Shown here: positions 17,390 to 26,500 of the stretch, in pieces
Numbering within the stretch: position 1 is the first letter of the stretch
How the letters are laid out: the number at the start of each line of letters is the position of its first letter
Source of the DNA: Botryobacter ruber
GTDB lineage: Bacteria > Bacteroidota > Bacteroidia > Cytophagales > Hymenobacteraceae
Direction of reading: 5' to 3'
Assembly: GCF_003347595.2 (NCBI RefSeq)
Contig: NZ_QCZK02000004.1
Location: 1-64,000, forward strand
DNA length: 64,000 nucleotides
The notes under the pieces: generated by a model
What the model was told of the DNA's origin: nothing
What the model saw: only the letters and a program-made list of their open reading frames with translations
The model's database searches: none
Translations under genes and position numbers: made by a program

Positions 17390-17614
17390 CTACTGTTTTT
17401 TGGGAGGAAGGTCAAACGCGACCGCATTGTGCTCGAAATGCCCTTTATGAGAGCCATCGCAGAAAGGCTTGTTCTGCGACATGCCGCAGCGGCAGATCGA
17501 CACCACAGACCGGCCGCCCAGGTGGTACACATTTCCGTCTTTGTCTACAATCTCGAAGTCGCCTTCTACCCGTACCGAGCCATTGTTGTTTATTGTAAGT
17601 CTTGTTGTTGCCAT
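17390..17614 (-). CDS. CDGSH iron-sulfur domain protein
   Basis: This 74-residue protein carries a single CDGSH motif: CRCGMSQNKPFCDGSH with ligands Cys41, Cys43, Cys52 and His56, the 3-Cys-1-His arrangement that binds a redox-active, labile 2Fe-2S cluster. I chose the internal ATG (MATTRLTINNNGS) because the family starts there. It lies just upstream of the DUF2007 gene on the same strand. Its role is probably electron transfer or cluster transfer in the cytosol. Confidence 0.9.
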   Translation of the reverse strand: MATTRLTINNNGSVRVEGDFEIVDKDGNVYHLGGRSVVSICRCGMSQNKPFCDGSHKGHFEHNAVAFDLPPKKQ

Positions 17615-17768
17615 AAGTTTCGTTGTTCTAAATATTACACGTGTTAACAAATATACTGCTTTTGCGCTACAGATTGCCTGTTTTTGTGGTTTACTTTGCT
17701 GGCATTACGGCGCCTGCAGGGCTGCTGCAACAGGCAAAGCACCCGGACCTGGTGCGGCGAAGGCTGAT

Positions 17769-20207
17769 TTACAGCATGGTGGCATTCTGCACAATGGATA
17801 AAAGCTCGTCGCCGGCATCGATGTCGTGGCGCAGGTGCTCCTGAAAGTTCACCGAAACGCGCAAGGCTTTCAGCCCCTGTACGCCCTGCATTTCCTCCAG
17901 TTCGAGGTGCTCTACTTCATCCGTAATATAGCCTTCCGATTGCAGGAACTCGATGTAACGCATGTATTCCTGTGCTTCTTTGGGTTGGGTATAAATGATG
18001 GCAATTTTTTCCGGTTGCGTCAGGCGCTCTTCCGTGTCGCGGATGGTAGCCTTGTCGATGCGCTTCTTTAAAATTTCGTAGCGGATGTTTTCGGCCCCAT
18101 CCACGTCAAATTTCTTTTCGTCCAGCCTGAACCGGATGGAGATGGAGGCGCTGTGAACCAGGATCAGCTGTGTGATCTCGAGTGGCAGCTTCAGGTTAGC
18201 ACGCATGTTCTGTAGGCGGCGCGCAATTTCGCAGGAGAGCATGAGCTGCCACAGGCGCATGTTTTTCAGGTAGATAGGTTGAAAGGCGCCATTGTTGAGC
18301 AGCGAAGCGCCAATGTAGATGTTGTATTCCAGCCCGTCGGTTTTATACTTCTCAAAATAATGCGGAAATATCTGCTGCGCCTTCGCCTCCTCCCGGTCCA
18401 GGAACGAGGAGATGGTTTCGTTAATCATGTACAGGCTTTCTTCGTAGGCCCGCCGCTTGTTAAACACCACGCCATAGGGGTTATCGATGGCTTTCTGGTA
18501 GGCCTTTATGGGGCCGGCTGCCGTAGGGTTCTTTTCCAGGAAGTGGTCGAAAAGCGGCTCTATCTCGCTTCGCAAAAAGTCGAGAATCACATCTTCGTCG
18601 CCGGTAGTGAGTTCGTGCACAATGCTTTGCGAGAATTTGTCCAGCTTAAAAACGAGTTCATCCAGAATAGACAGCGACAGGTTGTTTTTGGCCGCCAGCA
18701 GCACCTCCTTTGCCAGCACAAGCTGCTCGAGCAGGTCGCCCTGGATGGCCTTGTTGCGTTCTGTGGCCGATCCTCTTATGTCAGATACCCCATACAGCGG
18801 GTATACATCCTTGAAAACGATGGGCTCGATTTCGGAGCTGGCGTTTCGTTCGCGTTTTTCCAGCAGGTTAATGGCGGCCTGCGTAAAGCGCCATTCCACA
18901 ATCGGATGAATGGCGGTATATTTTTCCTTGATGATGTTCTGGATGCTGCTCCTGAGTTCGTCCAGGCCCCGGTTCATGGCTAAGGCAAAAAGCGGCAATA
19001 TTTCTTTCAGGCGGATGGTGGTCAGGGCGTTCAGCTCTCCGGGAATGTGCGAGGCCAGCTCCAGGAGGCCGATTCTTTTCCCTTCGAACTCGAGCGGGGC
19101 AATAATCAGGTTGCGTATGCCCGATTCGAGCAACTGGTTCTCTACGAGCGTGGGGTGCTTAAAAACCTCCAGGTCTTCCACGATAATGGTATGCCCGTAG
19201 CGGATAACCGGCTCATAAACGGAGCCCCGCAGGTCGGCCAGGCGCAGGCTGCAGGTGGTAGAAAGTACAAGTCCCTGCCATATTTTGCGGGCATAGTTCG
19301 AGTCGAATTCATGCAGCTCCGGGCAGGTAGCAATACCAAGTTGTATGCCGGGCAGTTTAAAGAGCACCCGAAGCTTCTGCTGCAGATTTTCGAATCCTTC
19401 ATCCGTGCTGATGGCATCTTGGTCCAGCAGGTCGAAACGCAGCGAAGAAATGGTTTCCTCGTTGGTAACATCCGTGAAGTCGTAAATGGCAAAGCCCGTA
19501 AATTCAAAGTTTTCCGGGGGCAGCTTCTGCATCCACAGGTCCAGGTCGTGGTAGCGGTTTATCAGGAAGTTTATCATCTGGGGGCTGAGCGTTTTAAGTT
19601 CGCCTTTTGCCTTTACTTCCATAAACTTCAAATCGATGGTAAGCTTGTAGTGGCGCTCCAGCTGGGTAAACTTATCCTTAAACGTGAAAATGAACGGCTC
19701 ATCCACCGTAAAGTTCGCGTTGTAGAACTTGTCCAGGATCAGGGTGTAGGCCGACAGGATCTGCCTGAAAAGGAGCGTTTTTTTGTCGATATTCAGCTTT
19801 TCGGGATAGTTGGCGCCATCCAGCAGCTGCAACTCTTCCAGGCGCGGGGTGGCATAAAAGCTTTCGAAATGAAACGGTATAACGGCGGCTCTCAGGTCGT
19901 TTTCCCATAAAGCACTCGGGAAAATATCTTCCATGAGGGTGTTTACCGTATTGATATGCTTTTTTATGACACTGCTATCGTGGATAGGTTTTAGCAAGGC
20001 GGGGGTGTGCTTCAGCAGGTTAGAAAGTTCTTCTACACGCGACATGTTACAGTTTGGCGTACACTTTAACTTATTCTCCCAGTACGAAGCAAGCGGCCAT
20101 AAACTGAGCGACGTTTTAAACGGAAACTCATTCGTGCTCAGTTGTATGCTATCTTTATTGGTGATAGAAACAACGGTTTCGTGAAAGCTGCCTCTGTTAT
20201 TACTCAT
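17769..20207 (-). CDS. Large GAF-domain protein
   Basis: The 812-residue soluble protein has one recognisable GAF sensor domain at about residues 300-430 (LRLADLRGSVYEPVIRYGHTIIVEDLE ... SGIRNLIIAPLEFEGKRIGLLELAS). The N-terminal 290 residues and C-terminal 380 residues are helical and do not resemble a kinase, cyclase, sigma-54 or response-regulator output domain. GAF domains bind small ligands or heme, so it may be a cytosolic sensor with an unusual output. It is transcribed alone, convergent with nothing close. Similar large GAF proteins are annotated in related genomes without function. Confidence 0.85.
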   Translation of the reverse strand: MSNNRGSFHETVVSITNKDSIQLSTNEFPFKTSLSLWPLASYWENKLKCTPNCNMSRVEELSNLLKHTPALLKPIHDSSVIKKHINTVNTLMEDIFPSALWENDLRAAVIPFHFESFYATPRLEELQLLDGANYPEKLNIDKKTLLFRQILSAYTLILDKFYNANFTVDEPFIFTFKDKFTQLERHYKLTIDLKFMEVKAKGELKTLSPQMINFLINRYHDLDLWMQKLPPENFEFTGFAIYDFTDVTNEETISSLRFDLLDQDAISTDEGFENLQQKLRVLFKLPGIQLGIATCPELHEFDSNYARKIWQGLVLSTTCSLRLADLRGSVYEPVIRYGHTIIVEDLEVFKHPTLVENQLLESGIRNLIIAPLEFEGKRIGLLELASHIPGELNALTTIRLKEILPLFALAMNRGLDELRSSIQNIIKEKYTAIHPIVEWRFTQAAINLLEKRERNASSEIEPIVFKDVYPLYGVSDIRGSATERNKAIQGDLLEQLVLAKEVLLAAKNNLSLSILDELVFKLDKFSQSIVHELTTGDEDVILDFLRSEIEPLFDHFLEKNPTAAGPIKAYQKAIDNPYGVVFNKRRAYEESLYMINETISSFLDREEAKAQQIFPHYFEKYKTDGLEYNIYIGASLLNNGAFQPIYLKNMRLWQLMLSCEIARRLQNMRANLKLPLEITQLILVHSASISIRFRLDEKKFDVDGAENIRYEILKKRIDKATIRDTEERLTQPEKIAIIYTQPKEAQEYMRYIEFLQSEGYITDEVEHLELEEMQGVQGLKALRVSVNFQEHLRHDIDAGDELLSIVQNATML

Positions 20208-20463
20208 AAAAAGTTCTGATCGTGTATACTCATTAGGGGCTGGAAACTGAAGGTTAAACTAACCATGTGGCAGGTACAGACTAACAGCCCTACTTTAAAC
20301 GAAATTCCTGCACAAAAGATGGTACATTTTTCTTTCCTATCCCTTAGTTTTACGACACATACGTGCTTTGGTGCAAGCCGGATGTAATTTAAATATTTGC
20401 CAAACGCTATGTTCTGGCATAATTTTTAAGGAGGTACAGTTACAATAAAAAGTAAAATAGCAT

Positions 20464-21096
20464 ATGCGTATAGTAAGAACATGGGTGCTGACCATGCTGC
20501 TGGCCACCCTGGCCGTAGGGGTGCAGGCCCAGGAGAAATCCAAACTTGAAAAAGACCTTGCCAGCCTGCGTGACTGGATGAGCCGGAAAGCCGGCCAGGC
20601 CGATAGTATAACACGTGCTGAATGGCCCGTCATTAAGCGGGAGTTCCGGGAAATGACTGCAAGCCTCGACAGAAACTCCAACAGCATGACCGAAACTGAC
20701 AAGCAGGAATACGGGCAACTGAAAAGCAAATACCAGACCTGGGAGGAGAAAACCGAAGGCAGCTACGGCGAGCCGCTGAACCGGGACGAGGCCAGGCGCT
20801 GGGAAATTGACCTGGTAGGTACAAGTGCCATCAGTAGTGTGACGGCCGAGGAAATGCGCGAAACGTTTACCTACTTTATGGAACAGGTGCGCATCAGCCG
20901 CGGGCTCTGGAACCTGCGCGACTGGGACTATGCCGAGCATGTATACCTGCAGCTAAGCGACCGCAAACAGCAGGTGCTGGACAAGATGACCAACGGCGAC
21001 AAAATTAAGGTGGCGGCGCTGCAGGTTGAGTTTAATACCCTCCGGAAGAGCCACGATGTGCGGGAGAAACTGGAGAGTAAAAAAGAAAAGAAATAG
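20464..21096 (+). CDS. Secreted helical protein of unknown function
   Basis: The 210-residue protein has a Sec signal peptide (MRIVRTWVLTMLLATLAVGVQAQ, cleavage near residue 22). The mature part is highly charged and predicted helical or coiled coil (KLEKDLASLRDWMSRKAGQ ... KLESKKEKK). It includes a WEIDLVGTSAISSVTAEEMRETF stretch that looks conserved rather than low-complexity. I do not recognise the family. It is monocistronic and ends in a strong terminator. A periplasmic location is inferred. Confidence 0.75.
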   Translation: MRIVRTWVLTMLLATLAVGVQAQEKSKLEKDLASLRDWMSRKAGQADSITRAEWPVIKREFREMTASLDRNSNSMTETDKQEYGQLKSKYQTWEEKTEGSYGEPLNRDEARRWEIDLVGTSAISSVTAEEMRETFTYFMEQVRISRGLWNLRDWDYAEHVYLQLSDRKQQVLDKMTNGDKIKVAALQVEFNTLRKSHDVREKLESKKEKK

Positions 21097-21120
21097 TTTT
21101 TAACATTGAATTTAGTGCCA

Positions 21121-21168
21121 GCAAGCCCCGGTTCTTACTTTCGTAGAGCCGGGGCTTGCCGGTTTTTA
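21121..21168 (+). terminator. Rho-independent terminator
   Basis: GCAAGCCCCGG pairs with CCGGGGCTTGC, followed by a short T run, 25 bases after the stop codon of the secreted protein gene. Confidence 0.85.
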
Positions 21169-21277
21169 GAGTATGTAGCAACACGGGTTTAACAGTAGTT
21201 AAACGAAGCAGCAAGGGTGGCTTCTGCCAGAAAAGCTGTACTTTTGCCGCTGCATTCATTCAAAACGGAATTTTGCC

Positions 21278-21892
21278 ATGCATATTGCCATCGTCGGGAA
21301 CATTGGGGCCGGCAAAACGACGCTTGCTACCAAACTGGCGCATCATTTTAAATGGGACCTGTACCTGGAGGCAGTGGAGGATAATCCGTACCTGAAGGAT
21401 TTTTACGAGGATATGGAGCGGTGGGCGTTCCACCTGCAGGTGTACTTCCTCAACAGCCGTTTTAACCAGGTAAAGCAGATCCAGAGCAGGAACAGATCCG
21501 TGATACAGGACCGGACCATTTACGAAGATGCCTATATCTTTGCCAAAAACCTGCACCAGTCGGGCTATATGAGCACCCGCGACTATAACAACTACCTGGC
21601 GCTGTTCCAGTCGATGATTACGATGGTAAAAGCCCCAGACCTGATGATTTACCTGAAGGCAGACCTGCCCAAGCTCATCGGGCAGATCGAAAAACGAAAC
21701 CGCGCCTATGAAAATAACATCCGCCTGGACTATCTCCGGAACCTGAACGAGCACTACAACAACTGGATGAGTTCTTATAATCTTGGAAAGGTGCTGGTAG
21801 TAGATGTAAACAACCTCGATTTTGTGTCGAAGCCGGAAGACCTGGGCGGGATTGTCGAGAAAATACAACGGGAGCTGTTTGGGCTGTTTTAG
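21278..21892 (+). CDS. Deoxynucleoside kinase (dNK/dCK-dGK family)
   Basis: Nucleoside salvage kinase of 204 residues that phosphorylates deoxynucleosides with ATP. The P-loop is GNIGAGKTT at residues 7-15. Other family motifs are LEAVEDNPYLKDFYED, the helix WAFHLQVYFLNSRF, and DRTIYEDAYIFAKNLH, which carries the DR[ST] substrate-binding signature. PDLMIYLKAD and the lid IEKRNRAYE complete the set. Exact specificity (dAdo, dCyd or dGuo) cannot be decided. A TACTTTTG minus-7-like element lies about 32 bases upstream. Confidence 0.92.
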   Translation: MHIAIVGNIGAGKTTLATKLAHHFKWDLYLEAVEDNPYLKDFYEDMERWAFHLQVYFLNSRFNQVKQIQSRNRSVIQDRTIYEDAYIFAKNLHQSGYMSTRDYNNYLALFQSMITMVKAPDLMIYLKADLPKLIGQIEKRNRAYENNIRLDYLRNLNEHYNNWMSSYNLGKVLVVDVNNLDFVSKPEDLGGIVEKIQRELFGLF

Positions 21893-22066
21893 GCCTGTTG
21901 TATTTTTGTCGGTAGGCAGTCCTGTTTCCGGCAGAATTGGGAACCGCGTTTATTTTCTGTATATTGGCTGATTCTCGATAAAACCATACTACCCGATTGC
22001 AGGAGCATCAGCATTCGCTTCTGTTCAACATAAAAAACTACGATCGCTGTAATTAAGCAAACCATA

Positions 22067-23731
22067 ATGAAAGTTCTTCATCTACTTTTAGCCTCTGGCC
22101 TGGCCACAGCATTAGCCGGCTGTAGCAGCAATAAGCCGGAGGAGCTTGAAACTACCGCTACAGAGCAGGCTGAAACCTCTGCCATCAACCTGAAGCAGAA
22201 GTTGCAAATGTATACGCCTGTAAAGCTTACTGCCGACCTGAGTGGCCTGAGTGAAAACGAACGACAGATGATCCCGCTGCTGATAGAGGCCGCCGACATC
22301 ATGGACGAAATGTTCTGGTACGAAGCCTATGGCAGAGGCGACTCCCTGCTCAATGCCCTCACCGACGAGGAGGCCAGGCAGTTCGTTAAAATAAACTACG
22401 GCCCCTGGGACCGCCTGAACGACAACACTCCTTTTATTCCGGGGGTAGGTATGAAGCCTGCCGGTGCAAACTTTTACCCGCGCGACATAACGAAGGAGGA
22501 GTTTGAAGCAGCCAGCCTGCCCGAAAAAACCAGCCAGTACACCTTTCTTCGCCGCGATTCCGGCGGAAAACTGGAGACGGTGCCTTACCACGAGTTGTTT
22601 AAGGAACAGGTAACGCGTGCCTCGGACCTGCTGTTGCAGGCGGCAACGCTGGCCGAGAACGATGAACTGCGGAAATACCTGAACATGCGGGCGCAGGCGC
22701 TGCTCACCGACGATTACCAGCCCAGCGACCTTGCCTGGATGGACATGAAAACAAACAAAATAGACGTTGTGATCGGGCCCATCGAAACCTACGAAGACAA
22801 GCTGTTCGGGTACAAGGCAGCGCACGAGGCCTATGTGCTGATAAAGGACATGGACTGGAGCAAGCGCCTGGAAAAATACGCCGCTTTCCTGCCTGAACTG
22901 CAGCGTGGCCTGCCGGTGGGCGAAAACTATAAAAAAGAAATGCCCGGCGCCGATGCCGACCTCAATGCCTACGATGTGGTATACTACGCCGGCGATTGTA
23001 ACGCAGGCAGCAAAACCATTGCCATCAACCTGCCAAACGACGAGGAGGTACAGCTGAAAAAAGGAACGCGCCGTCTACAGCTCAAAAACGCCATGCGCGC
23101 CAAGTTCGATAAAATCATGGTACCCATTGCGCAGGAGCTTATTGCCGACGACCAGCAGCAGCACGTTACCTTCGATGCCTTTTTTGCCACTACCATGTTT
23201 CATGAGGTAGCCCACGGGCTCGGCATCAAAAACACCATCAACGGGAAAGGCACCGTGCGCGAGGCGCTCAAAGAGCATGCCTCTGCCCTGGAAGAGGGGA
23301 AAGCAGACATCCTGGGGCTTTACATGATCACGCAGCTGCACAATAAGAAAGAACTCGAAGGGAAGCTGGAAGATTATTACACCACGTTTCTGGCCGGCAT
23401 TTTCAGGTCGGTGCGGTTTGGTGCAGCCAGCGCGCACGGAAAGGCCAACATGGTTCGCTTTAATTTTTTCAAGGAGCACGGCGCCTTTGAACGCGATGCC
23501 AAAACAGGAAAGTACCGGGTTAATTACGTAAAGATGCGCAAAGCCATGGACAAGCTGTCGGAACTCATCCTGACATTACAAGGCAATGGCGACTATGAAG
23601 GCGTAGGCGAACTGCTGGTGAAACAGGGCAACATCAGCCTGCAACTGCAGTCCGACCTGGACCGCCTGAGCCGCAACAATATTCCCGTAGATGTGGTGTT
23701 CGAGCAGGGCGTCGACGTGCTGGGACTGTAG
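22067..23731 (+). CDS. M49-like (dipeptidyl-peptidase III-type) zinc peptidase, lipoprotein
   Basis: The 554-residue lipoprotein (lipobox ALAGC near residue 19) resembles the Bacteroidota branch of dipeptidyl-peptidase III. The zinc site reads HEVAHG (His379, Glu380, His383), the 5-residue HExxH form, unlike the HExxxH of classical M49 enzymes. A downstream EEGKAD segment corresponds to the EExxAD helix that supplies the third ligand. Long helical segments and RPLEVGEN-like signals (RGLPVGENYKKEMPGAD) fit a two-lobed peptidase. It acts in the envelope on short peptides, by inference. It stands alone; family B repeats begin at its stop codon. Confidence 0.85.
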   Translation: MKVLHLLLASGLATALAGCSSNKPEELETTATEQAETSAINLKQKLQMYTPVKLTADLSGLSENERQMIPLLIEAADIMDEMFWYEAYGRGDSLLNALTDEEARQFVKINYGPWDRLNDNTPFIPGVGMKPAGANFYPRDITKEEFEAASLPEKTSQYTFLRRDSGGKLETVPYHELFKEQVTRASDLLLQAATLAENDELRKYLNMRAQALLTDDYQPSDLAWMDMKTNKIDVVIGPIETYEDKLFGYKAAHEAYVLIKDMDWSKRLEKYAAFLPELQRGLPVGENYKKEMPGADADLNAYDVVYYAGDCNAGSKTIAINLPNDEEVQLKKGTRRLQLKNAMRAKFDKIMVPIAQELIADDQQQHVTFDAFFATTMFHEVAHGLGIKNTINGKGTVREALKEHASALEEGKADILGLYMITQLHNKKELEGKLEDYYTTFLAGIFRSVRFGAASAHGKANMVRFNFFKEHGAFERDAKTGKYRVNYVKMRKAMDKLSELILTLQGNGDYEGVGELLVKQGNISLQLQSDLDRLSRNNIPVDVVFEQGVDVLGL

Positions 23732-23855
23732 AAAGTTAGAAAGTTTAGGAGTTAGAGGGTTTAGGAGGTAGAAAGGTAGAATTTGTATGGGTTGAAAATG
23801 TTCAACCCCTACAAAATTTCTACCTTTCTACCTCTCTACCTCCTAAACTTTCCTT
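23732..23855. repeat. Family B composite palindrome
   Basis: A GGTTGAAAATGTTCAACCCC hairpin at about 23789-23809 is flanked on the left by heptad-like units reading GTTAGAAAGTTTAGGAG and on the right by their reverse complement (CTACCTTTCTACCTCTCTACC). The whole is one large inverted repeat. Its left edge begins immediately after the stop codon of the M49-like gene. Confidence 0.8.
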
Positions 23856-23967
23856 CACCTTATGTTATTTTACATGAATTTGAATTTGGGGTAACCTATT
23901 GGTAAAATAGGCAGTATGTTAATTTTCAGTCGATTATGTTTTATGAAAATTATAAAAGCTGCATGTA

Positions 23968-24225
23968 ATGAAAAATTTTTATGACTTTAACCTGGATAGC
24001 CCGCAGGAGCGCCAGGAGCGAGAAAAGTTATTTCCTGAGCTATCAAAATTTCATATTGCCTTGCGCGAAGAACTAAGCGAGGATGAGTATAACCAATTTT
24101 ACAGTGCCGAGAAAGAAAGCATGACCCGGCCCGAAAAAGTAAGTACCCCCCGTACCGAAAAAGAAATTAGCAAACCGTTTATGGTGCCCAACCCATCGTT
24201 AAACCAAGCCTGGATTCAAGTGTAA
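23968..24225 (+). CDS. Small hypothetical protein
   Basis: This 85-residue acidic, mostly helical protein (SPQERQEREKLFPELSKFHIALREELSEDEYNQFYSAEKES) has no signal peptide, transmembrane segment or known domain. An ATG start, normal local codon use and a good terminator directly downstream suggest it is real. I do not recognise it. Confidence 0.6.
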   Translation: MKNFYDFNLDSPQERQEREKLFPELSKFHIALREELSEDEYNQFYSAEKESMTRPEKVSTPRTEKEISKPFMVPNPSLNQAWIQV

Positions 24226-24247
24226 TATGGAATTGCAAAGATGTTAA

Positions 24248-24284
24248 AGAAGGTAAACTGCAAAAACGGTTTACCTTTTTTTTA
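24248..24284 (+). terminator. Rho-independent terminator
   Basis: AAGGTAAAC pairs with GTTTACCTT and is followed by eight T residues, just after the small hypothetical gene. It lies ahead of the convergent hydrolase gene. Confidence 0.85.
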
Positions 24285-24297
24285 TCCTGCCTGGTAC

Positions 24298-24969
24298 TTA
24301 CTTTTGTGGTTCATACGCTGGCGCTGTTATAAGCTGGCTCAGGATAGCGCTTACTTCTTCGGCCTGGTGCAGCACAATCAGGTGTTCTCCGTTTTTGATA
24401 CTAATCACGTTGGGCCACTTCCGGAACGGAAGTACCTTGTCCTTGGTGCCGTGAATGTGGATAACCCCTGGAAAAGGAATTGGCTGGCGCCAGGCTAACA
24501 GTTGTCCCATCGACCACCGCAAAAATTTTTCATCAATCTCCAGGATTATTTCCCGCAGCAGTTTTTTTGCTTCCGGTGTATGTGCGCCAAAAAACCAGGG
24601 CGCCAGCGGCACCATGCTTTGCATCAGTTTCAGGGGAAGGTAGCGGTGCAGGTGCAGGCTGCCCAGCAAACGGTAGTGCCAGGGCAAGGCTTTGCTGGTA
24701 GCCAGGCTGGCAATGATCACCAGTTTCCGGGGTTTGAGTATTTTTGCCAGTTCTGTTGCCACCACGCCCCCAAACGAAAGGCCTACCAAAATAGGATGCG
24801 GGTCCTCGATCTGGCTTTTCAGGCGCTGCACATATTCCTGTATCGGCTCATCAATACTGGCAGGTGCTATCCACTGCACATGCTTGTAAGGCAGTTCTGG
24901 TGGCAGGTGCAAAGACCTGAACATACGCCAGTCTGCTCCAAGGCCGCTGATAAAATAGATCGTGTTCAT
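24298..24969 (-). CDS. Alpha/beta hydrolase
   Basis: The 223-residue single-domain hydrolase has the nucleophile elbow GLSFGGV (Ser65), an acid in HIHGTKDKVLPF and the catalytic His in NGEHLIVLHQ. The oxyanion region is FISGLGADWRMF. It has no signal peptide. Substrate cannot be deduced; this compact architecture is found in carboxylesterases and in thioester or meta-cleavage product hydrolases. It is monocistronic and is followed downstream by a terminator shared with the convergent gene. Confidence 0.85.
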   Translation of the reverse strand: MNTIYFISGLGADWRMFRSLHLPPELPYKHVQWIAPASIDEPIQEYVQRLKSQIEDPHPILVGLSFGGVVATELAKILKPRKLVIIASLATSKALPWHYRLLGSLHLHRYLPLKLMQSMVPLAPWFFGAHTPEAKKLLREIILEIDEKFLRWSMGQLLAWRQPIPFPGVIHIHGTKDKVLPFRKWPNVISIKNGEHLIVLHQAEEVSAILSQLITAPAYEPQK

Positions 24970-25094
24970 GGTTTAACTTGTACGGGAGCTACCCGTTCTG
25001 AGGTAATTTAACCCTCGCTATTTAGTAAAGCAACAGCTCGTCCGGAAAGTTTCAACAACCGGCAGGTCGGGGTGCTATAACTTTGGGGGCAGAG

Positions 25095-25189
25095 AGGAGC
25101 AGCGGCTGTGGTGGCAGGTACAGCAGACTTTTTTCTTCCCTTTTCCAAAGAAATAATTTGCTGCACCAGCCACCACAGCCGCTGCTCCT
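25095..25189. repeat. Family A repeats as an inverted pair (hairpin)
   Basis: A plus copy at 25095-25128 and a minus copy at 25156-25189 flank a T/C-rich spacer. The cores are identical (GGCTGTGGTGG) and the arms differ at two internal positions plus the ends. The pair lies alone in a 297-bp intergenic region between two minus-strand genes. Confidence 0.85.
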
Positions 25190-25266
25190 TGACAATAGTG
25201 GTAATAGCCAGGGTCGGGGTGCTGCGTTGCTGAATCTGAAAAGAACCAGGGTAAGCTGCTGATTTA

Positions 25267-25725
25267 TCAGGGTGCTATCAGTGCTGATTTTTTATCGAGC
25301 CAGACTTTTGCTGCTGTCCGTGTATGGAAAGTCCGTAGTTGCAGTTCCGGAGGTATCCTGCTTCTAAAATCACGGAAGGAATAAAGGCTTAGCATGTTGC
25401 TGGAATAAACATAAGCCAGGTATTTTAGGCCAGCTTTTACGGCCTTCGGCATCCATTCGTACTGCAGCCAGTCGTTGGCTTCGTACCATTCGCCGCTAAC
25501 CTCCGATTTGTCGTTCAGCAGCCCCTGGTAGTGCATAGCCTGTAAAATGGGAATTGATACCTGTGCAGCTTTAATGACGTCGGCTGCCGAAATATGCCCG
25601 GTCCACTTGGCCTCAAGAAACCCGTTTTCCGCCCGCAGCGTCAGGAACACATCGCCTGCAGTATGCGTCAGCACAATTGGTTCCGGCCAGTTGGCCGGCA
25701 GGTGAGCGTAAGAATTCAGGTTCAT
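25267..25725 (-). CDS. Hypothetical protein, STAS/SpoIIAA-like size and layout
   Basis: The 152-residue soluble protein has alternating strands and helices (GFLEAKWTGHISAADVIKAAQVSIPILQAMHYQGLLNDKSEVSG) that look like a STAS or SpoIIAA-like fold: short beta-alpha units with a GLLND loop near the usual phosphorylation site. I cannot identify it more precisely. It is monocistronic. Similar short proteins are common in Cytophagales and generally unannotated. Confidence 0.7.
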   Translation of the reverse strand: MNLNSYAHLPANWPEPIVLTHTAGDVFLTLRAENGFLEAKWTGHISAADVIKAAQVSIPILQAMHYQGLLNDKSEVSGEWYEANDWLQYEWMPKAVKAGLKYLAYVYSSNMLSLYSFRDFRSRIPPELQLRTFHTRTAAKVWLDKKSALIAP

Positions 25726-26083
25726 TGTAGTCCATGTCAGATGTTGCTAAGGTAAGCTGATCTGTCTGTTTAAAAGGTTATTTATAAGGATTATACGTAT
25801 CTGAATCCGGGTTGGTAGTGCGTTATAAGCTTCTTGCCGGAAAAGTGCAGGAGGAGGTGCAAAAACAGCAGCAGCAGGCGCTATAACGAACCGGCGATGG
25901 AAGCATGTTGTATTTTTCCGTAAAAAACAGCCTCCGGCTTTGCCCTGCGGGTAAGGCGGTCATGCGGGCACCTGATTTCCTGGTAGTAGGGGTAGGTAAC
26001 TGTGGCAGGGGCAAATCACTTCGTTCTGCTGGTTGGTTGTGCCGTGGCTAAGGGAGTGGCAAAGGAAAGATAGGTTTCATGTG
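25726..26083. other. 358-bp intergenic region
   Basis: This holds the upstream region of the preceding minus-strand gene, including a TACCTTAG minus-7-like element on the minus strand near 25755, and purine-rich stretches that may be decayed family A DNA (AGGAGGAGGTGC near 25849, TGTGGCAGGGGC near 26001). No RNA gene or convincing ORF was seen. Confidence 0.45.
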
Positions 26084-26455
26084 CTACAGTTTTACGCGTA
26101 TGGCTGCAGCATGTGCCTGAACCGGAAACGATTCCATTACAGGTCCGTCGAACCATACCTCAACCTGCTGCTGTTCCTGCAGCTGCTCTACCTTCAGTAC
26201 ATTTCCCTCGGCATCTTCTATGTGTGTTTTATCATCGACTTTGATACTGGCCTTCGGGTAGTTTGTTTCCAGGTCAGCGATGGCTTCTACCAGTACAACT
26301 GCTACCGACTGCTCAATTTTAGGGTTCGTCCGCTTCAGGGTAGTAATGCTACCCTCTATGTCCGGTATTGTGTCGGGAATAGCCTTTCCTGTCTGGCCTG
26401 TACAGCCTGTTACAAAGGCAGCAAATAAAAAGACAAATGTGGCTAAGTATTTCAT
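26084..26455 (-). CDS. Small lipoprotein (DUF3221-like)
   Basis: This 123-residue envelope lipoprotein has a signal with lipobox VTGC (Cys18). The mature part is a small beta-rich domain (IEGSITTLKR ... KASIKVDDKTHIEDAEGNVLKVEQLQEQQQVEVWFDGPVMESFPVQA). Its ending resembles DUF3221/OB-like lipoproteins. Function is unknown. It is alone in its unit. Confidence 0.7.
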   Translation of the reverse strand: MKYLATFVFLFAAFVTGCTGQTGKAIPDTIPDIEGSITTLKRTNPKIEQSVAVVLVEAIADLETNYPKASIKVDDKTHIEDAEGNVLKVEQLQEQQQVEVWFDGPVMESFPVQAHAAAIRVKL

Positions 26456-26500
26456 GGCGCAGTTTTTCGTGGTCAGCTTTCTGTTCTGTCTGATGTTATA

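Noticed and set aside
23732..23855. Insertion sequence or MITE
   Set aside because: No target-site duplication, terminal inverted repeats or transposase; the structure is a composite palindrome.
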